From: Zygnema circumcarinatum
Lineage: Eukaryota; Streptophyta; Zygnematophyceae; Zygnematales; Zygnemataceae
DNA length: 64,000 nucleotides
Assembly: GCA_037447605.1 (NCBI GenBank)
Contig: CM074806.1
Span: forward strand, 2,100,801 to 2,164,800
Reading direction: 5' to 3'
The position numbers were made by a program, and so were the translations under genes. Positions 23,109-33,637 of the stretch are shown here, piece after piece (the first letter of the stretch is position 1; each line of letters opens with the position of its first letter). The notes below the pieces were generated by a model. It searched no databases. It saw only the letters and a program-made list of their open reading frames with translations, and was not told where the DNA came from.

Positions 23109-24354
23109 CTTGACCTAATTTACTAACAATTAAAGGACGACGTTTCCACTGGTACAGCCTCGGCTGCTCTCCTACCCCTGGCGGCAGCTGTCACTTAACG
23201 CCCTGATGTCTTGATAAAATGTCGCTAACTCTAAACTACACCGCAAGCACTGCTCTGGGTGAGTGTAAGCGAACGCCCAATGCTGTACTGACTTGCAGCG
23301 TGATTTTCAGATAATTAAGTTCACTACTCTGCCTCAAAAGAACACTCGTCTGGCAACGGCAGAGAAGTAGAGTAGTACAGTTTCAGCGTTTCAGGAAATT
23401 CAAAGCGCTGAGCCTGGCAGTCCAGCGACAAGCTGCAGCGAGAGAGCGAAACGAAACCCCACCCCTCTGAGCGCGGCTACAAACCCCTCCCTGCCTGCGC
23501 CCTAGGTCGCCCCCTCCCTTCGCCCGAACCCTCCCTCCAGCAGCGCAGGATGGTGCTCCCTCGACCCTGGCGCTCGGGAGCAAAATTGACGTTGGACAGC
23601 GGCCGCGGCTCTGGTACCGTACCGAACTGGGGCGTGGTTTGGCGCCCTTGGGATGAGATGGCTCATGCCATCATGTAACTTGGTCCTGCCGAGTACCGCA
23701 TCCGGGAGGCGCCTCCTAGTCCTAGGGCTGTTTGGATGGGCGACGCCATCGGCATGTGGGAGCTACCCCCTCCCTAGGATGCATGTCAACGGGATCGGTT
23801 CGATTGTGTGTGGGAAGGTTTGGCGATGTGAATAGCTTATGGGAACTTGTGTTGCTAAGCACGTTAAATGCTAGAAGCAACGAGAACCATCTATGGTTTT
23901 ACATGGTTGAAACATTTGCAACTTCCAATTGTTGTTTATGCTTAAAATTGAATATGATGGTTCGAGCGATTTGCTTCCTAGGTGTGTTGACTTCCTGATT
24001 GTCCCTTATCACCTAAACACAACTCGTATTCAAGGCTTGTTAATCAGTGAAAGGAAAACTATCTATTCTGGGGGACTAATTGGAATAGAAGGTTAACGTG
24101 TGACAGCCATTTTTTAACTTAAAAACCCTAAGAACTGCACGAATGCAGAAATTGCGGCTTCTAGTAGTTCAAGAAAACAACGAGGATGTCTTCTCGTGAC
24201 AACTGAATCAGTTGAACGTGCAGCATGACACTTGCATATCAATGATTGAGAGGGAGCAAAGGACGACCGAAGTCCCTCCTTTTATAAGCTCAAAATTTTC
24301 TCTTGGGCTTATAAAAGTCACGCCAAAAACCTTAAAACACAATGGGTGTTTGAG
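23109..24354. other. Upstream region of eIF2-alpha, no other gene recognised
   Basis: Promoter and possibly a 5' UTR intron of the minus-strand eIF2-alpha gene. The part from about 23640 to 24350 is A/T-rich without a conserved frame. Confidence 0.45.
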
Positions 24355-24364
24355 TGCTTTTTCT

Positions 24365-24475
24365 TTTTGTCCTTAAATGCTTTGAGACCTATTCCTCGTG
24401 GTTCCCCCATGATGATTTTGTCCATATACATTTGATGGCATCGCCATGCATGAGATCAATGCCATATCTTATTTC
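24365..24475 (-). repeat. Dispersed CATGG...GTCGCAAA repeat, copy 1
   Basis: On the minus strand this copy reads GATCTCATGCATGGCGATGCCATCAAATG followed by the GGGGGAACCACGAGGAA segment. Other copies are at 25215-25345 (+), 27890-28040 (+) and 46685-46860 (-). Confidence 0.7.
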
Positions 24476-24514
24476 TTATTTCATCCGTGTTTTTTCCCTT
24501 AAAACACATACAGT

Positions 24515-24870
24515 TGGGGGTCCTCATATTTTCCACCCTATTCAGTGCATTCCCCAGAAATTCGCCCTGATTTTGCCGAAACCACTTTTTGGTACGGTTA
24601 CTATGGTGGGGGGTCCTCGTATTTACCACCCTAAGGAGTGCGTCCTCAATATTTTCGCCCCGATTTTGCCGAAACCACCTTTTTGTACGGTAACTTGTGT
24701 TAGCCGTACTATTCGTACTACAGGGGGTCCTCGTCATATTTTCCACCTTCAACAGTGCGTCACCAATAAATTCGCACTGATTTTGCCGAAACCACCTTTT
24801 TGTACGGTAACTTCGTGTTAGCCGTACTATTCGTACTATCCGTACCCTAAAAACCCTAAAACCCTAAAAA
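24515..24870 (+). repeat. Tandem GGGGTCCTCGTATTTTCCACC repeat, three units, with telomere-like end
   Basis: Three imperfect units begin near 24516, 24606 and 24722. Each has GGGGTCCTCRTATTTTCCACC, then AATTCGCCCTGATTTTGCCGAAACC, then TTTTTGTACGGTAACT. The block finishes in CCCTAAAAACCCTAAAACCCTAAAAA (24845-24870), which matches the plant telomere repeat with slips. Related single units occur near 6210-6300 and inverted near 6690-6760. The Mutator-like element at 24871 is inserted in its end. Confidence 0.8.
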
Positions 24871-25763
24871 GGATAACTCTACTGCACCCCCGCGTTTTGT
24901 CTTTCGCACCCCCGTTTTGAAAATTTTGCCTGCCCGTTTTGGTTACCCCCCAGTTTGAATATTTCGGGAAAAAATCTTTTTCCCGCCCCTTTCGTCCTCT
25001 CCTCTGGTTCCTGTTGCGAAACGCTATATAGTTAAATGTATGGTCGACTATTTATGTCCGCGGTTGCTTTTTAAAGGTAAAGTTTATGGGTTGGTATTCG
25101 GAGAGTACCGAGTTCGGACCTTATAGGAAGCCTGCTTGTTTCATTCCCCCTCCCTTCATAGTTTTTTGGACATTCCATCCCCTCGTTTTCTCCTTTTCAC
25201 TATTGACTTCCAACAATGTGCGACAAAAGAAAAGGGGATTTGCATTGGTCTCAAGATGGTGAGGCCATCAAATAAACATGGACAAAGTCAACATGGGAAC
25301 CACAAGAAATTAGTCGCAAATGAAACAAGAACAAAAAAAAAAAACCTAGGAACAAAAAACTAAACTAAACTAAGCTTAAGTACAAAAACGCAACTGCAAA
25401 GGTCACCAATGTTGGGCAACTGTTACTCTCTGTTTTCAGGTTACCCCTAATTAAGGCAAGATCTTAAATTGTGGCCTGCTTGCTTGCAATTGGAACATTT
25501 TTTCCCTTCAACGTACTCGAAATAGCTCTTGTCCCGGCTGATTGCCAAACTGCGCGCGCCAGAAGGTCGACCTCGTTCCTTCATAACCGGGTGAGGGTTT
25601 TGCAACCGCAATGGTTCGAGGGGGGGCAGCGGAGGGGACGAAAGGGGCGGGAAAAAGATTTTTTCCCGAAATATTCAAAACTGGGGGGTAACCAAAACGG
25701 GCAGGCAAAATTTTCAAAACGGGGGTGCGAAAGACAAAACGCGGGGGTGCAGTAGAGTTACCC
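24871..25763. mobile_element. Mutator-like (MULE-type) non-autonomous TIR element with 9-bp target duplication
   Basis: The left arm (24871-25005) and right arm (25628-25763) are near-perfect inverted repeats of about 135 bp. The left end reads GGATAACTCTACTGCACCCC; the right end, reversed, reads GGGTAACTCTACTGCACCCC. Both sides are flanked by the direct repeat CCCTAAAAA (24862-24870 and 25764-25772), a 9-bp target-site duplication, which is typical of Mutator-like elements. The 620-bp interior has no transposase frame but carries one copy of a repeat family found elsewhere in the window (25215-25345). The insertion is in a telomere-like tract of another repeat. No autonomous partner is visible. 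Confidence 0.88.
25215..25345 (+). repeat. Dispersed CATGG...GTCGCAAA repeat, copy 2 (inside the MULE-type element)
   Basis: Carries AAACATGGACAAAGTCAACATG, GGAACCACAAGAAATTAGTCGC and AAATGAAACAAGAACAAAA, matching the copy at 27940-28010 in the same order. Confidence 0.7.
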
Positions 25764-25772
25764 CCCTAAAAA

Positions 25773-26257
25773 CCCTGAAACCCGTACTATTCGTACTAAA
25801 CGTACTACGTACGCCGTTACGGGCTTACGCACAACTCACCTAATCTCCCCGCACGTGCCGCCGTAAGAGGCGCTCTCTCTTCTCCCCGTTCTTCTTGGCT
25901 TCGATACGATACGATACGATACGATACGATACTCTCCAATACGGCACTATCCGTATTTGCCGTACGAGCTGTAGTAGCCGTCAGCCACCATAGTGCCAGT
26001 TGTCACGATACGATACGGTACGATGCGGTACGATATGACAAAAAACATACAATACGATACGTACGAATATACATGAACACTAACATAAATCCGCTCGCCT
26101 ATTAGTAACACGGACCTTCTATTTGCCAGAAACAATATTTTCGCCCGGTATTTGCCGAAACCAGGTGGAAAATATGACGAGGACCCTGTAGCGTAACGGA
26201 GCTGCGCTCGACGGATCCGCGTCCGTTCAGTTGTACTTGACATATTCCTATTCAGTG
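25773..26257. repeat. TACGA-type repeat element fragments
   Basis: Continues the element interrupted by the MULE-type insertion. Contains CGTTACGGGCTTACGCACAAC (25814-25834), the GCCGCCGTAAGAGGCGCTC block, TACGATACGA pentamers (25903-25935 and 26005-26065), and a degraded form of the CCGCTCGCCTATTAGTAACACG inner arm (26090-26112). Confidence 0.7.
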
Positions 26258-27191
26258 TCACGGACCGGCATGATCCAGGAATTGCCGACGGAAAATGCGA
26301 GACGGCGGCGCCATGTGTTGGCGGCCCACGGAACAGCACACCATCCAGCTAGGCGCACTCGGAAGCGCCGCAAAATGCCGCCGATTGTCATCAGTTGACC
26401 TATCCGAAGGCTCCACGCAGTCAGTCAGGCCACTCACTGGGCAATTGGCCAATCAGGGACTGTCACTGCTAAGGCTCAAGATATATTGTCAGTGCTAAGT
26501 AGATGGGATGTCAGTGATGCTTGTTTGTCTTTTAGTGCTGGGCTTAGTATTTGTATTTGCTGTGTGGTTTGTTGTCTTGTTCTTCTCTTCTTCCTCTTCA
26601 GTTCCAGCAACAGATGCTAAGTGTGAGAGAGAGAGAGAGTTCCATGCCATAGATAGAGAGAGAGAGAGAGAGAAAGAGTCTTCTTGCTGATAGCATTTAG
26701 ACGTCCCATTCAGCCCAGCCAGACAAAGATTTCAGTGAGAAGATACTTTCATTGTAATGACAATCCCCAGCCAACCGCTGGCTGGGGTGACTTTCCAAAA
26801 TACAACCTTTATCTAAGTTGAGTCCTGTTTTCCCTTTGCTGTCACTATGCCAAGCTACCATCTTGTTCTATCCTGCCTTACATTCCTCCCAATGACCAAT
26901 GATAACTAGAAGCCTAGCTAAGAGACTAGCCGAGGAGAGGACAGGGGAGGAGAGCCCCCAAGGCAGGGCTCTTTGCGCATCGGGTCCAGCCACCGGTGGG
27001 AACATCTTCAGGATCCCTACGTCTTCCGCTGCGCGTACCTCTGAATCTCCCGGATCCTGGCTCTATGCTGCAGGCAGACCCACAGAACCAACCCAACCCT
27101 TCATCAGATTCAGCACGGACGCGCGAGTGGCCGTACAGCACCTGCAACTAGCTCAGCAGTCACCTTTTAACCCCACTTATCTTGTGCTACA
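26258..27191 (+). mobile_element. Solo LTR-like copy 2
   Basis: 934 bp from TGTCACGGACC to TGCTACA, the same length and landmark order as 4896-5828. No gag-pol sequence abuts either side, so it looks like a solo LTR left by recombination, or an isolated fragment. The flanks (CCTATTCAG before, ACCCCCTG after) show no obvious 5-bp duplication. Confidence 0.6.
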
Positions 27192-27880
27192 ACCCCCTGT
27201 ACAGTATTCGTACTGTTCGTACGTTTCGTACTGCCAGTACTATCTGTACTAGCCGTTACGTGCTTACGCAAAACTAACCTAATCTCCCCGCTCGTGCCGC
27301 CGTAAGAGGCGCTCGCTCTTCTCCCCGTCTTCTTGACTTCGATACGATACGATACGATACGATACGCCAACTACGCTTATGCGTCACGATATGTCACGAT
27401 ACGATACGATGTTAAATGATATAGTACGATACGGTACGATATGGTACGGTACGAAACGGTACGATATGGCACGATACGATACGTACGGTCCAACATGAAC
27501 TCTAACATAATACCGCCCGTCTATTCGTAACACGAACCTTATATATGCAAAATTAATATTTTCGCCTCATATTGGCTGGAACCAGGGTGGAAAATATGAC
27601 CCCCTACTGTAGCCGTACCATTCGTACCATTCGTACTATCCGTACTTTACTACAGTACAGTACTGTACTGTAGTCATACAAGCCGTACTAGCCGTACTAG
27701 CCGTACTTGCTGTACTAGCCGTTACGGGCTTAAGCAAAACTCACCGAATCTTCCCGCCCGTGCCGCCGTAAGAGGCGCTCGCTCCTCTCCCCTTCTTCTT
27801 GGCTTCGATACGATACGACACGATACGATACTTTACGATACGGTACGACATGAAACTGTTCATGCAAAAAACTGCAAAAC
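27192..27880. repeat. TACGA-type repeat element fragments, two further copies
   Basis: Two forward copies of the terminal signature (near 27256-27325 and 27720-27785) with TACGATACG pentamers after each. An inner arm at 27485-27545 contains ACCGCCCGTCTATTCGTAACACG, identical to the segment at 6099-6121. Between them are GTACTAGCCGTACT-type short repeats. Confidence 0.75.
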
Positions 27881-27889
27881 TGTTGTTTG

Positions 27890-28040
27890 CCACTTTGAAG
27901 AGAATGAAAGTGGCATTGATCTCACGCTGGCGAGGCCATCAAAATGTACATGGACACAATCAGCATGGGGAACCACGAGGAACTGGTCGCAAAGGACATA
28001 AGGACAAAAGAAACAAGCGAGGAGCGGAAAGCTCAACAAC
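27890..28040 (+). repeat. Dispersed CATGG...GTCGCAAA repeat, copy 3
   Basis: The longest plus-strand copy: GAATGAAAGTGGCATTGATC, GCGAGGCCATCAAAATGTAC, CATGGACACAATCAGCATGG, GAACCACGAGGAACTGGTCG, then AAGCGAGGAGCGGAAAGC. It overlaps no recognised gene. Confidence 0.7.
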
Positions 28041-30118
28041 GCTTCAAGCCCTCCCTCGAAGTAGCCGCGCAGGTCGCCGATGTGCGACACATCGCACGGA
28101 GGGTGGGAGGGAGGGAGCGGCGGAAGGCCATCGACAAGGCCACCAACAACGGCGGCTTCACGCCGGAGCGTGAAGGCGAGGAGGACGGCAACGCTGAAGG
28201 GCGACGGGAATGCGCTGGCGATAAAAAGTAGCGAGGATCGGCGGAGGAGGAGAGGAGGGCTTCCTTCCTTCCCTCCGGGGCCGTGCGCGCATCGAGCGAT
28301 GGGCTTAGCACTGGCGATGGAAGGACGGCATCCGAACGGGCGTCGAGGCATTGTCAACCAAAAATCTCAACAGCCATAGGAACAAACTCGTCGGCCGCGT
28401 CTCGTCACGTCACGTCACGGTGGACATATGCGCGCTCCTTGTGAACTTGAAGCGGTTATAAAAGTCAAAACTCGCGTTTACCCTACGGCCACCCCTAAGG
28501 CCCTAGCCCCGCCCCTACGAGGCGGGCGGGCCTGGCTGGGGTTCAGCGCCGCCTGTACCGTACCGTACCCGGCCCGCCGGGCGTGCGTCAGTTCGCGTGA
28601 ATGTCGCGTTTGGATGACTCCTGCTTGCGGCGGCCAGCTCGCTGCCACGTGGCTACTGCCACGGTCAGCCGAGTTGCAGTGTGACGTGGCGGCACCCGAT
28701 TCGCGCGGCGGTCGCCTCGGCGAGCCACGTGACATGGTACGCGGGGCTGCCACGTGGCCGCGCCTGTGAGCGCTTCCCCTGCAGCCCGCCCTGGCCCTGT
28801 CTGTTTGTCTGAGGGAAAGGTGCAAGGAGGGGGATCGGAGAGGAGGCGGGGCGGGCACTTCTCCCCCGCACACTGCGACTGCGGGAGGGCAGAGGGCAGA
28901 GGGCAGAGAGCGCTTGCAGATCTGCGAAACGGAGAAAGAGGTTGGCTGCTGGTGAGGTCGAGGTAGGTGCGCTGCTGCGGAAGGAGTTTGGGGCTGCGTC
29001 AAAAGGTAGTTGCTTGCTTTTTCTATCCTGAGTTGAATTTGTTCGGCATGCCTTGCTTCTTTTGTCAGGTGTACGTTCTGTGAATTTCTGATGATTTTTT
29101 TTTTTTGCCTCGCCTTCTCAGCTTCGTAGACCTAGGAAGGAAGTCGCAGATCAGGATTAAGTGCGGCAGAAGAGGAAAATGCACCACGAGTGTCAATGTA
29201 TTTGAGTGGTCACCTTGCCATGTTGTGTTTCTCCTACTCTTGCAATGATAACTGTCGCTTAGTAGACCGTAAGGCAGCAGTAGTATATCAATCCAAATTT
29301 TCTGTGATGTTAAAAACTAAAAGAATTCTGAAATGAAATTGACAACCGATGCTTAGGTGGTTTCTATAAATGGAACAGGGAATTATCCTGTTTTTTTTAT
29401 TTTCAATATTGGATGCATTCCATCTTTGTCCAATAACTTCTTTCAATGTTCTGCACGAGTGGCAATGTACACTAGAAACTGGTCTTGAATTATTTTGTAC
29501 TTTAGCGTTCTTCTGCAAGCATGGAAAATTTACAAATTTTAATTTCTTATGGTTGAATTCTTCTGTGCATTAGAGCTTTGGTTGTGAAGACATCATCTTC
29601 AAACCTTTTCGTTTTGCTTCTTGCTATATATAATAATGTTGAATGCATCCTTCCTGCATTCAACATTATTAATACTATTGGGACATAAAATCCTAGTTTA
29701 TAAGACGAAAGGCCGTAAATGCGAAATCGTACATTGCGGGGACGCGCGCTTAGGGCTAAGGATCATGCGCCCTCCCAGCCCTGTCTGTCACTGATTAACC
29801 ACTTGAAGCAAGCACAATATGGAGTATTGTGTCGTGGCCTTTTTTCTTTCCTGTTGTCTGTTCCATTGCTTTTAATAAATCCGCTTGTTTTGTAAGAAGG
29901 TAAGCGAATTGTTTTAAACGAACGGAAATGCGGAAGGCCTAGAGACTGTCCTCCAGTAAACCACTAGATCTTCGACTGGCTCAAACTATGCCGCAAACCA
30001 GCCTGTAAGCTGGTGTCTTCTCGTTTTGTTTTTCTCTGACTTATCGTGAGTTTGCACTAACAGCAAGCACCTCTGCCTGGTGGTGATTTGGTCTCCAGAA
30101 ATTGGTCGTCTTGTTTCA
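28041..30118. other. Upstream region of the branched-chain aminotransferase gene
   Basis: GC-rich to about 28970, then A/T-rich. Probably holds the promoter, a 5' UTR and a 5' UTR intron of the gene starting at 30119. No second coding frame is credible. A 17-bp hairpin sits at 29631-29671. Confidence 0.45.
28646..28756. promoter_or_regulatory. Cluster of three G-boxes (CACGTG)
   Basis: CACGTG occurs at 28646-28651, 28726-28731 and 28751-28756, with an ACGTGGC core at 28684-28690. Such ACGT elements are bound by plant bZIP and bHLH factors, including ABA- and light-responsive ones. The gene controlled is inferred to be the aminotransferase downstream, though its transcription start is not known. 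Confidence 0.45.
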
Positions 30119-33100
30119 ATGGGCCCTTTAAAAACGCTGGCTCGTAATGGGCAAGCAGTAGTCCGGCAACTGGCAAGGCAGTTGTCACTGGCTGAATCCA
30201 GGCCGAGTCTACACAAGGCCGAAGCCCTTGGATGGAATCCTCAGAACCATCACATGATCCACAGACCAGCAGGTCTAGTCCAACGTCATCTTAGTAATGT
30301 GAGCGGGCCTGTGGCTCTTGATACGGAGGATCTTGTAGAAGCGGTACAGCTGCCAGGTTCTCTTCCAAGCTTTACTGCACGCGACATAATTATTAACAAG
30401 ACCCTTCATCCCAAGGTACGGCTCGACCTGCCATGAATGAGAATACCTCAATAGTATTACTGTAATAGAATCGCCTTTCTGTAGATCAAAAGACACACAC
30501 ATCAGCAATTGGGACTTGGTAGATACTTTTGTGACTTGAGCGTTGAAAGCATTGACCCTCGGTGGTAAAGGGAAGGACAAGCGTCAGGATGATTGGTCAG
30601 TCCGGATTGATTTTGGGACCTTATTGGCTAAAGTTCTGTTCATGTAGACTCAGTGTATTCGTGATGATCGGCTCACATTGCACAGCAACTTGCCATAGTA
30701 TAGCCCATTGCTAGGTTTTAGTAAATGATTTGATTCTCTGATGGCCGGCGTGCCTGATCACTCTGCAAAATAACGAGTGGATAAGTATAGAGCATTGAAT
30801 GAAGTGGAGTGTAAGCCTACGAAACAACATCGACTTTTTTACCACTGACAGATGACAATTGGTGTTATGTGCCTGGTTTGTTTGTAAAGAGACTCTTGTC
30901 ATGGCAATTGCAGTAGTGGAAGGCAACGCAGAATTCATCAAGGCTTATTGCCATTCAGTCATCCTTTTGCCTGTCCATCCTAGAGTGGGAGGACCAAATA
31001 ACAGCCAACTCTCTCCGTTGCCGACGTGTTGAATCTGTTACAGTCCAGACTGTTATGCCATACTTTTCCACCAGGCATACCCACTTGCGCCAACAAGGCC
31101 AACTCATTAATGAATTTAGCAGACTATGGTTTTTCTTTTGTTCACCCCTTCTGAGAAAGCTGTTTTCTCTCGTGCAGCCTTTTCCTTCTCTATCTGAGCT
31201 CAAGTTTGGCGCTTTGTTCTCGGACCACATGCTAACAGTGGCCTGGTCTGCCAGCGATGGTTGGACTCGTCCATCCATCAATCCCTTGGCCCCCCTCGCC
31301 ATGCATCCCTGCGCACAGGTGAGATGGAGAAGGGTTTTCGTGTGTCGCTTATGCTTATGTCTTTCTACAATAAGAAGTCTCTGAACGGTTCTGACAGGGT
31401 GCAGGTTTTTCATTACGGCCTTGAATGCTTTGAAGGCATGAAGGCGTATCGTGGAGCTGATGGCCGAATCCGCCTCTTTCGTCCTGAGAAAAACATGGCT
31501 CGTCTCATCAGCTCATGCAAGCGGCTCAACCTGCCAGTGTTTGATAAGGTGAGATTATACAACTTGGCGATTTCAACTCACATACCACTAACTATCAGGC
31601 TATGCGTGTTTCGTCACTTTCTTGTTTGTATCCAACAAGGTACCACGGAATCCCCCCGGAATCCACGGCATAGCTTTTCACCTATTTTCACAAGACACCT
31701 TATTTAATAATGGAGACATGTTTTGGCTTAGAATAGAAGCACGCACTTCAGTCGTTTTGGCACATTGAATGGAACCCGGACTATGTCGAATGTTGGTGTA
31801 ATCCCTTCAGTCAATGCTGTTGACTTCAATTTCAACCACGGTTACCTTTCAGTTTAATTCTCATTTTTTGAATAGTTCGACCATCCCTTGTATGGGAAGC
31901 TCGGATTATCACGTTGACATGGTAACAATGAAGAACCCGCAAGCAAGAGAGTGGCATTCCGTTGCATGTGCATTTCTTCATAGTCACGCTTGGATATACT
32001 TGCATTAGCCCTGCACAAACAGTTTATTGACGTGATTGAGCCGTCCGGCGTCCTCCATAGTCAGCAAACATTCGTTTGACCGTAAAGTGACGTATTTCAG
32101 GTTCAGAAATCTTATCCTTGCTCTTCCTTCGTCATTTTGCCATCTGGCTGCCATTCTGCAGGAAGAGTTTCTTGAATGCATAAAAGCACTTTTGAAAGAG
32201 GACAGGAATTGGGTTCCGTCTCCTGAAGGATACTCTTTATATCTCCGTCCAACATGCATTGCCACAACAGCACACCTTTCAGTCGGACCCCCGAAAGATG
32301 CTCTACTCTTTGTTGTCATGTCTCCTGTGGGCCTTTACTACCCGGAAGGTCTGAAGCCCATCAAGCTCTACGTGGACACCACTAATGTGAGGGCCTTCCC
32401 AGGAGGTGTGGGAGATCGAAAAGTGGGTGGCAACTATGGGCCAACAATTCAGCCTCAGGTGGCGGCAGCTGAAAAGGGCTGCTCACAGGTACATACCGGC
32501 ATATCGTCTGGGCCACTGTACAGAAAAGGATGCTAAAGGAAATCTCTGTGTTGAAGGTCTCACCGTCCATCGACAGGGAAGGAGATTTTCTGCAAATCCT
32601 TATCAAGCTGCTCTGTTTACCTTTTCACAGCGATTGCCTCTTCTTTCTGAGCCCTTGCATGAGTTCATCAGTTGACCACTACGCTTCAGACATTTTCTGG
32701 TCACTAGTTGACCCTTTCTTGGTTTTTTGCAGGTTCTTTATGTTTTGGACGATGGAAAAGACACTTCTGCGCTGATTGGCGAGTCCGGAGCCATGAACGT
32801 ATTTTTCTTGCTGAAGAAAGAAGGAGCTAAAGGAGGGCGTGAGCTCGTGACACCTCCTCTGGATGGCCTCATCTTGCCCGGGGTTACTCGCGCAAGCGTG
32901 CTTGAATTAGCGAAGTCATGGGGAGAGTTTGAAGTCTCGGAGCGGCCAATCCGGCTGAATGAGGTTAGCGGATGCGTTCTCGAACCGGTCCTTGGACATT
33001 GACTGAGTTTCTGAGTTTAACTTTTTTCATCCTCCCCTGCTTTCCTGCCTTTCTTCCAGGATTTGGAGGATTTGAGTTCTTTGAAGATTTAAAATCTGCA

Positions 33101-33637
33101 ACAGATCTTGCTGTTGTTAGAATTTCTTTATGTTCAGAGTCTTTCATATCGTGAAGTATAGGCTTCTAACACAGCAAGGGTTAAGACTGGTTCTAAATGT
33201 TCACAGTTGGGGTAAATCCCTACAGCCTTGCTGAAGAACTAAGTAACGTGAAGTAACAAGCATGGGCCTGAGTATACCCATGCTCTTCTGCCAGTCTGAT
33301 TGCTTTTCTTGATTTCCTGCTCTTTTGGGAGGGGCAGTTGGAAGAGGCACATTCGTCGGGCAGATTGGAGGAAATGTTTGGGACTGGAACAGCAGTGGTC
33401 ATTCAACCCATTTCTGGGCTATTACTGCCGGACGGGAGAAATTTAGAGCTTTCCTACAACGAAGCGGCAACGTCATATTGGAGCAGCAAACCAGCTGGGA
33501 GCTCAGCTCATTCGCCAAAACTGGGTGAGCCTTTCAATGTGACCGGTCGAGTGTATCGAGCTATTCTGGACATTCAATATGGCCATGTACCAAGTTCATG
33601 GAGCGTTCCTATTGACGACGCTGCTAACAGCAGTTGA
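30119..33637 (+). CDS. BCAT: Branched-chain amino acid aminotransferase, probably organellar
   Basis: A fold-type IV PLP enzyme that interconverts Leu, Ile and Val with their 2-oxo acids. Exons: 30119-30415, 31178-31318, 31405-31548, 32162-32488, 32733-32963, 33338-33637, all phase 0, about 478 residues. The first 60 residues are Arg/Ser/Gln-rich with few acids ([17 protein letters not shown]), like a mitochondrial or plastid presequence. Catalytic-domain landmarks are [50 protein letters not shown], the PLP-lysine region [43 protein letters not shown] and AILDIQYG near the end. About 30 extra residues between LLLPDG and AILDIQYG, compared with typical family members, are unusual. An ATG at 30080 in the same frame is an alternative start. 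Confidence 0.94.

Noticed and set aside
4896-27191. A single giant LTR element bounded by the two LTR-like copies
   Set aside because: The interval holds several normal host genes (VPS2, CHCHD2-like, eIF2-alpha) on both strands. The copies are better explained as separate insertions.
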